Shown here in pieces: positions 42,303 through 52,006 of a stretch of 64,000 nucleotides of DNA. The position numbers and the translations under genes are program-made. The stretch spans positions 1 through 64,000 of the forward strand of contig CBDCYS010000023.1 in NCBI GenBank assembly GCA_965224215.1, given 5' to 3'. The stretch comes from CBDCYS01 sp965224215. Lineage in GTDB: Bacteria > Acidobacteriota > Terriglobia > Bryobacterales > UBA6623. The notes beneath the pieces are model-generated. The model worked only from the letters and a program-made list of their open reading frames with translations, made no database searches and had not been told where the DNA came from. Each line of letters starts with the position of its first letter. Positions within the stretch are counted from its first letter, which is position 1.

Positions 42303-43512
42303 AGGCGATGTTTTCGGGCTCGACGCCGAGGCCGTCGAGCATGTTGATGCAGGCCGAGATCATCATCGGTGGGCCGCAAAGGTAGTACTCGACGTCTTCA
42401 GGATTGGGGTGATCCTTCAAATAGTTATCAAGGAGCACTTGGTGAATGAAGCCTGTGTAGCCGCTCCAGTTATCTTCAGGGAGCGGCTCGGAAAGCGCGA
42501 GGTGCCATTTGAAGTTGGGATTTTCGGCCTGGATCGCGTCGAAATCTTCGACGTAGAAAGCCTCGCGATAGCTGCGGGCGCCGTACCAGAATGAAACTTT
42601 TCGATCCGTGCTGAGCCGGCGGAACTGGTCGAAAATGTGCGACCGCATTGGCGCCATGCCCGCGCCGCCACCGACAAAGACCATCTCGGCCCTGGTATCT
42701 TTCGCGAAGAACTCACCGAACGGGCCCGAGATGGTCACGTCATCGCCGGGTTTCAGGTTGAAGACCCACGATGACATCTTTCCAGGCGGTGTGCCGGCGG
42801 GAGATCGGGGAGGAGGACTAGCTACCCGAATGTTGAGCATGATCATGCCCTTTTCTTCAGGGTAGTTGGCCATCGAATAGGCGCGGCTGACTTCCTCGTC
42901 GACCTTGGATACGAAACTCCAGAGGTTGAACTGGTCCCAATCGCCGCGATACTCTTCCTCGATGTCAAAGTCTTTGTAGTTGGCCACGTGCGGCGGACAG
43001 GTGAGCTGCACGTAGCCTCCGGCGCGGAAGGGCACCTCTTCATCGGGAGGCAACTCGAGCACCAGTTCCTTGATGAAAGTCGCCACGTTGTGGTTGGAGC
43101 GGACCTTGCACTTCCACTGGCGAACACTGAAAATCTCGGACGGCACCTCGATTTTGAGATCCTGCTTGATCTTGACTTGGCACGAGAGCCGGCAGCCTTC
43201 GCGCGCTTCTCTGCGCGTGACGAAACTCGTTTCGGTGGGCAGCAGTGCGCCGCCCCCTTCCCTCACCGCGACCTTGCACACACCGCAACTGCCTTTCCCG
43301 CCACAGGCCGAGGGGATGAAGATTTTCTGTGCGGCCAGCGCCCCGAGCAGACTCCCACCCGTGGGTACCGTGATCGCGTTCGCGTCGTCGTCGTTGATCA
43401 CAATGTTGACCTCGCCGCCAGCGACCAACTGATTCTTCGCGACCATCAGCACCGCCACGAGGGTGATGATCATGACGGTGAACATGAAGACGCCGAGTGC
43501 GATCGTGGTCAT
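42286..43512 (-). CDS. nqrF: Na+-translocating NADH:quinone reductase subunit F
   Basis: 408 residues. One N-terminal helix, then a 2Fe-2S ferredoxin domain with CGGKGSCGVCKV, FAD-binding RAYSMANYPEEKG and NADH-binding FVGGGAGMAPMRSHIFD, and C-terminal YYLCGPPMMISACINMLDGLG. This is the electron input subunit that oxidises NADH. The frame is intact and all cofactor motifs are present, in contrast to nqrB and nqrC upstream. Confidence 0.95.
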   Translation of the reverse strand: MTTIALGVFMFTVMIITLVAVLMVAKNQLVAGGEVNIVINDDDANAITVPTGGSLLGALAAQKIFIPSACGGKGSCGVCKVAVREGGGALLPTETSFVTRREAREGCRLSCQVKIKQDLKIEVPSEIFSVRQWKCKVRSNHNVATFIKELVLELPPDEEVPFRAGGYVQLTCPPHVANYKDFDIEEEYRGDWDQFNLWSFVSKVDEEVSRAYSMANYPEEKGMIMLNIRVASPPPRSPAGTPPGKMSSWVFNLKPGDDVTISGPFGEFFAKDTRAEMVFVGGGAGMAPMRSHIFDQFRRLSTDRKVSFWYGARSYREAFYVEDFDAIQAENPNFKWHLALSEPLPEDNWSGYTGFIHQVLLDNYLKDHPNPEDVEYYLCGPPMMISACINMLDGLGVEPENIAFDDFG

Positions 43513-43596
43513 TTTTCTGTTGAACGGTTGTTAATTGGTTTTGCTGTTGAATTGCTGATTCGAATTCCGCTTTTTCATTAAAGACCTATCGGCCGC

Positions 43597-44214
43597 CTAA
43601 AGCTGGATTCCGGCGAAGGCCATGAAGCCGATGGCCATCAGGCCGGTCAGGATGAAAGTAATGCCGAGTCCTCGCAACCCCGCTGGCACGTTGCTATAGC
43701 GCATACGCTCGCGGATCGAGGCCAGCGCCGTGATCGCCAGGAACCAACCAATCCCGGATCCCAATCCGAAAACCGTGCTTTCGGCCAGGTCGTAGTCCCT
43801 CTCGACCATGAAGAGCGAGCCGCCAAGAATGGCGCAGTTGACCGCGATCAACGGCAGGAACACGCCCAGTGCCGAATAGAGCTTCGGGAAGAAGCGGTCC
43901 GTCGTCATTTCGACGATCTGAGTCATTGCGGCGATCGTGCCGATATAGCAAAGAAAACCGAGGAACGAAAGATCGTACTCCGCCAAACTCGGGTCCACCC
44001 AGGCCAGCGCTCCCGCTTTGAGAAAGTAGTTGTAGAGGAGGTTGTTCATCGGGACGGTGACAGTCAGAACAAAAATCACCGCGCAACCGAGGCCAATCGC
44101 CGTGCTGACCTTTTTCGAGACGGCCAGGAAGGAGCACATCCCGAGGAAAAACGCCAGCGCCATGTTATCAACGAAGATGGCTTTGATTGCAAGACTCAAA
44201 TACTGCTCTAGCAT
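43597..44214 (-). CDS. nqrE: Nqr subunit E
   Basis: 205 residues, six membrane helices, NqrDE/RnfAE family. FVDNMALAFFLGMCSFLAVSKKVSTAIGLGCAVIFVLTVT is typical and includes the conserved Cys. With NqrD it holds the intramembrane iron centre. It lies 30 bp after nqrD, and 84 bp of spacer separates it from nqrF. Intact. Confidence 0.95.
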   Translation of the reverse strand: MLEQYLSLAIKAIFVDNMALAFFLGMCSFLAVSKKVSTAIGLGCAVIFVLTVTVPMNNLLYNYFLKAGALAWVDPSLAEYDLSFLGFLCYIGTIAAMTQIVEMTTDRFFPKLYSALGVFLPLIAVNCAILGGSLFMVERDYDLAESTVFGLGSGIGWFLAITALASIRERMRYSNVPAGLRGLGITFILTGLMAIGFMAFAGIQL

Positions 44215-44244
44215 GGATCGTCTCTTCTAGTTCCCGTTGCCTTT

Positions 44245-44871
44245 CTATTCTTGTTCCTCGATTTGATCGGGCTTGAACGTCCGCAGTAGCCAGATAAACA
44301 GGCCGATGATGAAGAAGGCTCCGGCCGAGGTCACCATGATGCCGTTGGGGTAGTACCAGCCACCGTGGTTGACGTCAGCAAAGACAACGTAGCCGTAGAC
44401 CTTGCCAGCCCCGAATAGCTCCCGGAGGAATGCGGTTGCAAGCAGGACGGCGCTGTAACCCAGGCCGTTGCCGATGCCGTCCATCACGCTCATTCCGGGA
44501 GCGTTCTGCATGGCGTAGGCTTCGGCGCGACCCATGATGATGCAGTTGGTAATGATCAGGCCCACAAAGACGGAAAGCTGCTTGCTGATGTCGAACAGAT
44601 AAGCCTTCAGGAACTGATCGCAGACGATCACGAGGGAAGCGATGATCGTCAATTGCACGATAATGCGGATGCTGGACGGGATCTGATTCCGCAGCATACT
44701 GATCGAGAAGTTCGACAGCGTCAGCACAAAGATCACGGCTCCGCACATCACCAAAGCGGCATCCATCTTGGTGGTCACCGCTAGCGCGGAACAGATGCCG
44801 AGCACTTGGAGAGCAATTGGATTGCTCTCCAGCAGCGGGTCGAGCAATATTTTCTTTGCGGGCGCGGGCAT
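44245..44871 (-). CDS. nqrD: Nqr subunit D
   Basis: 208 residues, six helices, homologous to NqrE. NPIALQVLGICSALAVTTKMDAALVMCGAVIFVLT and ITNCIIMGRAEAYAMQ are diagnostic and include the conserved cysteines of the iron site. The ATG lies 3 bp after the stop of nqrC. Intact. Confidence 0.95.
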   Translation of the reverse strand: MPAPAKKILLDPLLESNPIALQVLGICSALAVTTKMDAALVMCGAVIFVLTLSNFSISMLRNQIPSSIRIIVQLTIIASLVIVCDQFLKAYLFDISKQLSVFVGLIITNCIIMGRAEAYAMQNAPGMSVMDGIGNGLGYSAVLLATAFLRELFGAGKVYGYVVFADVNHGGWYYPNGIMVTSAGAFFIIGLFIWLLRTFKPDQIEEQE

Positions 44872-44874
44872 AGG

Positions 44875-45729
44875 TTAGTTTCGTTGAGCCGTCGAGCCGC
44901 TGAGCCGTTGAGCAGTGAACCCTTCAGCCGCTGATCGGCCACCGGTTGGCGACGGGCGCTGCTCGGCCCTGAATTTCTCTAGATAAGCAGCGAAGCCGTT
45001 TTCGCCGAGCCAGAACTGCAACATATTGGTCACGCCCCGGCTGGTGATCGTTGCGCCCGACAGTCCGTCGACGCGGTACGGATCTTGATCGGGGGAGCCG
45101 GCCTAGCCCTTGATCACGGTGATCGCGGGCTTGCCGGAATCATCGAAGGCGATCCTGCCGGGCCATAGCGCTTTCCAACTTGGATTGTCGACCTCTCCAC
45201 CCAATCCGGGGGTTTCTTTGTGCTGGTAGTAGGTAATGCCGCGGATCGTTTTCGTGTCCGCGTCCAGCGCCAAAAAGCCGTAGAGCGTCGACCAAAGCCC
45301 GTAGCCCTCGATCGGCAACACGATCATCGTGACATCGCCCGAGGCGTCGAGGACGTGATAGATGACGGCGTGATGTGGAAGGCGTTTGATCGTCGAGAGG
45401 TTTTGTGGCGCCGCCCGGCTTGTCTCGGGATTGGCCGCTTCCTTGCGCTGATCGAACGAGGTAGGATCGACGTCCGGAGCCGCCTCGCCGGTCGCGAGAT
45501 CAATCGCTAGCGCCTTGACGGCTCCAAAGCGCTGCTGAATCTTTTCGGCGCTGAGCTTTTCACTTGGGCTGGCCAGCCCGGCTGCCAGCAAAACGTTCTT
45601 TTGCTTGTCGAGGGTGGCGTTGATTTGCTGCAGCTCGGAAAGTGAAACGGCCGAGGAAGAGACCAGGATCGCGCAGACCACGCAAACCGCGCCGGCGAAC
45701 AGAAAAGTGTAGGTCGTGTTATGCCGCAT
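44875..45729 (-). pseudogene. nqrC: nqrC with in-frame TAG before the flavinylation motif
   Basis: Reading from ATG at 45729 (MRHNTTYTFLFAGAVCVVCA, one membrane helix), the frame meets TAG at 45103-45105. It then continues without shift through AGSPDQDPYRVDGLSGATITSRG to TAA at 44875. The SGAT motif, whose Thr carries FMN in NqrC, lies after the stop, so the 208-residue product would lack it. The last 25 or so codons are encoded by an octamer repeat (CTCAACGG-like) and extend past normal NqrC length. The start overlaps the nqrB end. Either a nonsense mutation or a sequence error. Confidence 0.88.
44884..44915. repeat. Four tandem octamers at the nqrC end
   Basis: TTGAGCCG, TCGAGCCG, CTGAGCCG and TTGAGCAG follow each other (read as CTCAACGG-type units on the coding strand). 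Similar GCTCAAC-rich strings appear in other spacers (22200-22250, 56690-56745), suggesting a repeat type that grows in intergenic regions. Confidence 0.6.
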
Positions 45730-45902
45730 AACGCGCCTTTCTTCTTTTGATGTTCGCTTGAACCACGAAGTAGTCGATCAGCGCTGCGAACAGGTTCATG
45801 AACAAGATCGCCAGCATCATGCCTTCCGGGTAAGCCGGGTTGATCACACGGATGAGGATCGCCAGCACCCCGATCAGGAGGCCATATATATATTTTCCCG
45901 TA

Positions 45903-46933
45903 GATGGGTATCCGGTTGACTCAGGTAGCCCCAAGATGTAGTATGCCGGCAGATGGAAGATTACCCTCAGAACCTGACAGAGTTCGAGGCCCGTTTTAGC
46001 AGTGAGGAAGCCTGCCGAGAGTATCTGTTCCGGCTGCGCTGGCCGGACGGTTTCCGCTGTCCGGGTTGCGGTTGTGGAAAGTCGTGGCCTTTGCGAAAAG
46101 TGCTGCTGCAGTGCGCTGCGTGTGGGCGCCAAACCTCGGTGACCGCCGGGACCATCTTTCAGGACACGCGCAGCCCTTTGCCGTTGTGGTTTCGTGCGAT
46201 GTGGTGGGTCACCACCCAAAAGACCGGAGCCAGCGCTTTGGGACTGCAAAGAGTGTTGGGGCTCAACAGGTACGAAACGGCTTGGACCTGGCTGCACAAA
46301 ATGCGGCGCGCGATGGTGCGGCCGGGACGGGATTTGCTCGCCGGGACAGTGGAAGTCGATGAAAGCTACTGGGGCGGGCTCGAAGAGGGCCTGCGGGGCC
46401 GAAACCTGAAAAACAAAGCATTGATCGCAGTGGCCGCTCAAGAGGATGGGCGGGGTATCGGCCGGATTCGCATGAAGAGAATCGAGGATGCCTCGGGCGA
46501 GAGCCTGTTGCCTTTCGTGGAGGAGTGCATCGAGCCGGGCAGCGTGGTGCATACCGACGGCTGGCCCGGTTACTCCGGGTTGAAAAAGGAAGGCTACGTC
46601 CATCAGGTCACAGTTGTCAGCAGGCAGGAGCAGTCCGCGTCGGAATTGATGCCCCGCGTCCACCGCGTGATGTCACTGCTCAAGCGCTGGCTGCTGGGCA
46701 CCCATCAGGGCGCCGTGAGCCACAAACATCTGGACTACTACCTGGACGAGTTCACCTTCCGTTTCAACCGCCGCAAATCCAAAAGCCGCGGCAAACTCTT
46801 CTATCGGCTCGTCTAGCAGGCGGTAGCCGTGGATCCCGCGACTTACAAGATGATTGTTCACCCGGTTACAGAACCCAAGAAAATCCCCAAACCACAAGAT
46901 ATTGGGGCTACCTGAGTCAACCGGATACCCATC
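45903..46933 (+). mobile_element. IS1595-family insertion sequence, copy 2 (1031 bp), inside nqrB
   Basis: Both ends begin GATGGGTATCCGGTTGACTC. The 8-bp duplication is TTCCCGTA (45895-45902, 46934-46941). It is nearly identical to copy 1 and inverted relative to it, with 13.97 kb between them. Confidence 0.96.
45953..46915 (+). pseudogene. IS1595 transposase with C-terminal TAG
   Basis: Same 320-codon frame as the intact copy at 30919, but a C-to-T change turns CAG into TAG at 46814-46816, after LFYRLV. The product loses 33 residues. The DDE residues lie before the stop, so partial activity cannot be excluded. Otherwise the two copies differ by one or two residues (N to D in TQKTGASA's neighbourhood, H to R in FNRRKSK). 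Confidence 0.85.
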
Positions 46934-47977
46934 TTCCCGTATTTGAGTGAGACGAGGAGACGGGGTCGGTGGCCATAAACACCATTCCGAACGCCCAACC
47001 TCCGAGAACCACGTGCCAGCTAAATGGAACGTTGAGCATGAGGTTGGTTTGCGACCCGATCGTATTGAGTAGCGTTGACGTCAGGAACGAGCCTCCGACG
47101 ACTCCCGCCATCACTCGCCACGAGCCGACTCTCGAGAGGATCAGTACGGCTGCTCCGAACAAACACGCCGCCGCCGAGGTCTCACCCATCGATCCGGGCA
47201 CGAATCCCCAAAACGCATCGGACCAGCTCAGGCCCGCTGTCAGGGCCGCCGGGCCGCTGACCGCGGCCTCGCCAAGCCAGGTGGCGCCGCTCACGCCGTC
47301 GGCCGAGGTCTGAGCGGCGATCCAAACGCTGTCGCCCGAAATCTGACCCGGGTAAGCGAAGAACAGAAAAGCTCGCGAGGTCAGCGCTGGGTTCAAGATG
47401 TTCATGCCGGTGCCGCCGAAAACCTCTTTGCCGATGATGACACCGAAGGCGATCCCGATCCCCACCTGCCACAACGGAATTGTGGGCGGCAGGATCAGAG
47501 GGAATAGCATCCCGGTGACCAGAAATCCCTCGTTGATTTCGTGTTTCCGGACCATGGCGAACAGCGCTTCGCAGTTACCCCCGACCGCGAAGGTGAGCAG
47601 CAACACCGGAAAGTAGTAAAGCGCGCCGTGGACAATACAGGCCATGACGTCGCTGGGATCGAAAGCGTATCCGAGCGATTGCAGCAGAGAGGTCTGCCAG
47701 GTATCAAGCGGCAGTGCACCGGCCGAGATCGCCAGGTGTGCCTGCAGGCCGGTGTTATACATCGCCATGAAGACGCAGGGCAGCAGGGCGATCACGACGG
47801 TGATCATCATGCGCTTCAAGTCCAGCCCGTCTCGGACATGCGAAGCTCCCCGGGTCACCTTGCCCGGGGTGAAAAGGAAAGTTCCCGTCGCCTCGAAGAG
47901 TGGGTAGAGAGGTTCCAGCGGTCCGCCCTTGCGGAAGTGCTTGGACTGCTCGTCGAAAAGGGATTTCAGCAGCTTCA

Positions 47978-49348
47978 TCAGCCTTCCTTCTCGATCATCG
48001 TCAGCACTTGCCGCAACAGTGGGCCGTACTCGACCTTGCTGGGACAGACGAAAGTACAGAGAGCCAAGTCTTCCTCATCAAGCTCGAGACATCCGAGCTG
48101 CTCGGCTTGTTCCACGTCGCTGACCAGCAGCGCGCGCAGCAGGAAAGTCGGCAAAATGTCCATTGGCATTACGCGCTCATACATCCCGATCGGAACCATG
48201 GCACGGTCCGAGCCGTGGAGCGAGCTGCTGAAGCGGAACTTCTTGCCGGGAAGTAGGGCGGAGACAAACGTATTCACCGTCGAAAATGTGTCGGCTCCCG
48301 GCGACAACCATCCAAGAAATTCCTGCGCGCGGTTCTCTTGGATGACCGAGACTTGGTGGTGATAGCGGCCGAGATAGCCAAAGATCTCGCCGCTTGCCGC
48401 TCTGCCCGATATCACCGCTCCGGAGATCACTCGGTTCTTGCCTTCTTGCAGCTCCCTCACGACCAGATCGTCGGTCGAGGCGCCAACGCGGGTCCGCAAC
48501 AAACGCGGCCGCCTGACGGAGGGGCCCGCCAGGGAAACCACTGTTTCGAGGTCCAGCACTCCGCTCTCGAACAGTCGTCCAATTGTGATCGTGTCTTGAT
48601 AGTTAAGATGCCAAACCAGTTTGCCGCGGTCGACCGGATCGATTGTGTGAATATGAACGCCGGCAGTGCCCGCCGGGTGCGGCCCGCTGAACTCTTCTTC
48701 GACGAAGCGGCCGCCGCTGGGAGCCTTGACCTTGCTGCCCGCCATTTTGCAGACATAAACCGGGCCATCAGTGAGCCGAGCCATGGCATGAAGACCGCGC
48801 TCAAAGTGGGCTTCCTTGCCTTCAACGACGGCATCGACGCTCGGGGCCAGAGGATTACTGTCGGAGGCGGTCACGAAGATGGACCGAGGTCGCTGTCGAG
48901 GATCGGCCACACCGCTGAAAGGGCGCGCGCGCAGGGATGTCCATAGTCCCGACTCGAGCAGCAGCTCGGTGACTTGATCGGCGCCCAGTGAACTTGGGTG
49001 CTGCCTGCTATAGGAACTGAACTGGGCTGTCTCGCCGCGGCCGCCTAATTCTGCGCTGTCGAGCTGAATCACGACCGAGAGCAGCGCCCGGCGCTCGCTG
49101 CGGTGAATCGCCGTCACCTGCCCCGAGGCCGGCGCGGTGTAGCGCACTCCCGGCGTCTTCTTGTCCTCGAACAAGACTTGGCCGCGCCGCACGTCGTCCC
49201 CCGCCGAGGCGTGCATGGTGGGTTTCATACCTACGTAGTCGTCGGCCAACAGGGCCACCCGGGTCGGCTGCGCCGCCTGATGGATCCGCTGTTCGGGCTC
49301 CCCCGCGATCGGCAGATTCAAGCCTTTCTTGATTTTGTGAAGACCCAT
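47978..49348 (-). CDS. nqrA: Nqr subunit A
   Basis: 456 residues from MGLHKIKKGLNLPIAGEPEQ, the usual NqrA N-terminus. Upstream in-frame starts at 49357 and 49429 exist. Key segments: VGMKPTMHASAGDDVRRGQVLFEDKK, APASGQVTAIHRSERRALLSV, GTAGVHIHTIDPVDRGKLVWHLNYQDTITIGRLF and LPTFLLRALLVSDVEQAEQLGCLELDEEDLALC. It is a peripheral cytoplasmic subunit linked to quinone access and sodium coupling. The stop overlaps the nqrB ATG (TGATG), so NqrB is coupled to it. First gene of the operon. Intact. Confidence 0.93.
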   Translation of the reverse strand: MGLHKIKKGLNLPIAGEPEQRIHQAAQPTRVALLADDYVGMKPTMHASAGDDVRRGQVLFEDKKTPGVRYTAPASGQVTAIHRSERRALLSVVIQLDSAELGGRGETAQFSSYSRQHPSSLGADQVTELLLESGLWTSLRARPFSGVADPRQRPRSIFVTASDSNPLAPSVDAVVEGKEAHFERGLHAMARLTDGPVYVCKMAGSKVKAPSGGRFVEEEFSGPHPAGTAGVHIHTIDPVDRGKLVWHLNYQDTITIGRLFESGVLDLETVVSLAGPSVRRPRLLRTRVGASTDDLVVRELQEGKNRVISGAVISGRAASGEIFGYLGRYHHQVSVIQENRAQEFLGWLSPGADTFSTVNTFVSALLPGKKFRFSSSLHGSDRAMVPIGMYERVMPMDILPTFLLRALLVSDVEQAEQLGCLELDEEDLALCTFVCPSKVEYGPLLRQVLTMIEKEG

Positions 49349-50194
49349 ACTCAGCATCGCCCTGGAAAGGCGGCGCCCCAGCAGGTGTTTCTGGCTGGTC
49401 GATCGTGGTTCATCGTATACGCCCACCATTGGGCTCTGATGGTCACCGCCCGGCTGAGCGAAACCGGTCTATCTTGCAGACAAAGAGTTGGTGAGCAGCG
49501 AATGAGTCCGCGCCGGCGCGCGCATTTCGTGACAAATGACGAAATCTCCCCGTCGCAGACAACCTCTTTCTTTTACTTTGTTCGAAAATTGTCTGACGGC
49601 GGCGCCAAGGAGCCGATACTTCAAACACAGAGACGGCCGGGACTCGCGGCGCCAGTCCTCCTTGTGAACCATATCGACGATTCCTTCACCGAAACTTATG
49701 AAAAAGCGCCCCTTATTGCCGACCTGCCGGAATCGCGCCGACGGACACGCTTGCCGGGCGGCCTCGGCGCGGGCCCAGCTAGGGAAACTCCGCAGGCGCA
49801 ATCGTCGCGATTGGCGCCGTACATTCTCAAGCAAGAAAGGTAGTTGGTTAAGCTGCGAGGAACCGTCTCGTGGCCGAATAGATGCCCTACTCCATCATTC
49901 TACCGCGTTTGTTCGAACTGGTTGGTTTTGCGCGATGGCTCTCGCACTTGACCCGCGCAATTTTTCGTCGGACCTACCTGTTTCGGTCCGCGTCGGCGGG
50001 CATTTGCGGCCCCGCAGCGAGGACTCTCTTCCGTCCTTTGATGTGCCCGTCTCGTTCCTCGGCTGGGCCTCGGCAATCTTGGCGCATTCGCGCGCCGGCA
50101 GGACGCCGAAAACCCCGACCCGATCGTAAGGTGTTATTCCGACTCCGAAGGTTTCTTTTCGCAACAAGTTCTAGGGCGTCCGCCTTTCGTTGTA
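49349..50194. other. Gap upstream of nqrA; no gene recognised
   Basis: About 840 bp without a convincing frame. Several open frames exist on both strands but have no family features. The nqr promoter should lie in the first few hundred bases. No riboswitch or clear -10/-35 pair could be assigned. Confidence 0.4.
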
Positions 50195-52006
50195 CCTGAA
50201 TTATGCACAGATTCGGCGTAGCCATCGTCGATGGAGTTGTGGCGATAGCGGCACTCGTGTCAACTCAGTGATTTCTCAAGTCGTCTTTTCTGCTGTTTCC
50301 CTCCCCGTTTGAGCCGCCTCCTGATCCCGGCAGGGCAAAAGCGGGCTGGCAAGCGGCGTGTTCCCAGTACGTTGCGGCGAGTGCATGAAATTTTATGCAT
50401 GGAGTGCCCCTCAGCTCAGCGCACCCTCCACCACCGGCGCCAAGCTCGATCCCGGCGGCCCCATCGCCCGCAGCCGTCGCATCAGCCGTTCAAACAGGCC
50501 CTTTTCCTGATAATGATCGCTGTAGCTGACACCCGTTCTGCCGGCGTGCCGCCAGATCTTGGCTGCCACGAACAGAAAACGCAGCCGCGCCGTCGCCAGG
50601 GTGGTGTGCCGCAGCGTCTCCACGCTGGCCTGGGCTTCGCGGTTGAACAGCAGCAGCCAGCAGTTGAGATTGTAGGCCAGCATGGCCAACTGAAAGTGAT
50701 TGCGGTTCATGTCAAAGCGGCGCGAGGGATGGGCCGCCAGCCCGGCGTCGTTGTTGGCCTCCTTGATCAGGTTCTCGGCTCCGGCGCGCTGATTGTAAAA
50801 CCACACCACCGCCGCGATCGGCTCGGCCAGATTGGTGACAAACACGCGGTAGGTGTAAGCGCTGGTGGCGAACAACTGGTATTGCTCGGCCGCGCCGGCC
50901 TTGGGCTCGTTTTCGTAACGCAGCGCCAGGAAACGGCAGGCCCGCGCCCAGCCTTGCGGTTGGTAGAGGAATTCGCATTCCGCGTCCGCGTCGGAGCGGG
51001 GGGAGGGTTTCCATTCTGCTTGCTGCAAGCGCTCGACCAGGCGCCGCGTTTTGCGCGCCACGATGACGAACTGACAAGCCGCCTTTTCATAGGCCTCCAC
51101 CGCCTCCCAGCAATAAAAGCCGGAATCGGCCCGCGCCAGGATTTTCTTCACGCCGCCCGGCAAAGTCCGGAAAGCGCTTTCGAGGTGGGCGGCGATCTGT
51201 CGGCCCGTGGGCCGGTCGCCGTTGCGCAACCCGCCCATCAGGTATTCGCGCGTCTCGGCCAGGAAGGTCAGTATCGGCTGGTAGCTGCGCTTGCCCTTGT
51301 TCTTGGGGTTGTAGCTCTTGCGCCCGCCCATCTGGCGGCCGTAGAGGGTATGCACGGTGGTGTCGGTGTCCAGCGTCACCGTCTCCAACTTCACGTGGGC
51401 CGCGGTCCAGACTCGTTCCCGCAGCTGGCGCTGAATGGAAAGGATCTGCTTCGCCACGTTGAGGTGCAGCGAGGCCAGAAAGCGCCACAGCGTGGACTGC
51501 GGCGGCAGACGCGTCACTTGCAAGATGCCGGTCAGGATGGGGTCGCGAGCGATGAAGCGGAGTTGGTTGAGCCGCGCAAAGCCGACATAGAGGCCGAGCA
51601 CGAGGGCCAGCACGAACTGGTAGGGGCTCATGGCTCGGGTGATCCGTTTGGTCGTGAGGGTTTCTTCCAGCAGCGCTTGGAAGCCGAGTTTTTCGAGCAG
51701 GGTGGCGACGGGCAGCAAGCCGCCGTAGGGAGTCAGATTCTTGCCACGGAAGTGATAGGGCGTGGCAGCCCCGATTTTATTGGGCCGCGGGGCCCTCGCG
51801 CCGGGGCCTTGTTTGACGGGCCTTCGGGAGCTATGCTGTTTTCGTTTGGTAACCATTTGGGTGACCTCCTTGGGGTTGACTGGCGAAGCTGAAATCTTTG
51901 CCAGCCTACCTTTTTGCCCCATGTTTTCGGGGGTCCCCAAATGGTTCCTGGCGGCTCAGCCCTCACCAGGTGCACCGGCAGTGCATAATTCAGTGCATAA
52001 TTCAGG
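50195..52006 (-). mobile_element. IS1380-family insertion sequence, copy C (1812 bp)
   Basis: The left end is CCTGAATTATGCAC, flanked by a 5-bp duplication TTGTA (50190-50194, 52007-52011). It is 12 bp longer than copies A and B because the right terminal GTGCATAATTCA is duplicated in tandem (51981-52004). Same orientation as copy A. Confidence 0.94.
50411..51856 (-). CDS. IS1380-family DDE transposase (copy C)
   Basis: 481 residues, intact, with the same DDE residues. Start MVTKRKQ after AAGGAGG. An upstream open extension to 51940 exists only because a T-to-C change removed a stop in the leader. It differs from the others by single residues (ERVWTAAH, ECEFLY, WARACR). Confidence 0.95.
   Translation of the reverse strand: MVTKRKQHSSRRPVKQGPGARAPRPNKIGAATPYHFRGKNLTPYGGLLPVATLLEKLGFQALLEETLTTKRITRAMSPYQFVLALVLGLYVGFARLNQLRFIARDPILTGILQVTRLPPQSTLWRFLASLHLNVAKQILSIQRQLRERVWTAAHVKLETVTLDTDTTVHTLYGRQMGGRKSYNPKNKGKRSYQPILTFLAETREYLMGGLRNGDRPTGRQIAAHLESAFRTLPGGVKKILARADSGFYCWEAVEAYEKAACQFVIVARKTRRLVERLQQAEWKPSPRSDADAECEFLYQPQGWARACRFLALRYENEPKAGAAEQYQLFATSAYTYRVFVTNLAEPIAAVVWFYNQRAGAENLIKEANNDAGLAAHPSRRFDMNRNHFQLAMLAYNLNCWLLLFNREAQASVETLRHTTLATARLRFLFVAAKIWRHAGRTGVSYSDHYQEKGLFERLMRRLRAMGPPGSSLAPVVEGALS

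Larger units (their letters stand above)
45719..47978 (-). pseudogene. nqrB: nqrB interrupted by IS1595 copy 2
   Basis: The N-terminal 345 codons start at ATG 47978 (overlapping the nqrA stop), include the flavinylation motif ADGVSGATWLG and stop making sense at MATDPVSSSHSNTG. After the IS the last 61 codons continue KYIYGLLIGVLAILIRVINP and end RRKARYAA. Removing the IS and one 8-bp duplication gives SSHSNTGKYIYGLL in frame and a protein of 406 residues, normal for NqrB. The cut lies in the ninth or tenth membrane region, so the last helices are lost. NqrB is the core sodium and quinone subunit. Confidence 0.95.

Noticed and set aside
45719..46663. A 314-codon frame ending in NqrB C-terminal sequence
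   Set aside because: Most of it is antisense IS1595 sequence; only the last 61 codons belong to nqrB.
5928..46816. Genome-wide reassignment of TAG as a sense codon
   Set aside because: Several healthy genes (integrase, PIG-L, M28 peptidase, KdgD-like, the small element gene before the methyltransferase) end at TAG with normal spacing to the next gene.
49103..49843. Long plus-strand frame over and beyond the nqrA start
   Set aside because: It is largely antisense to nqrA and has no recognisable domain.
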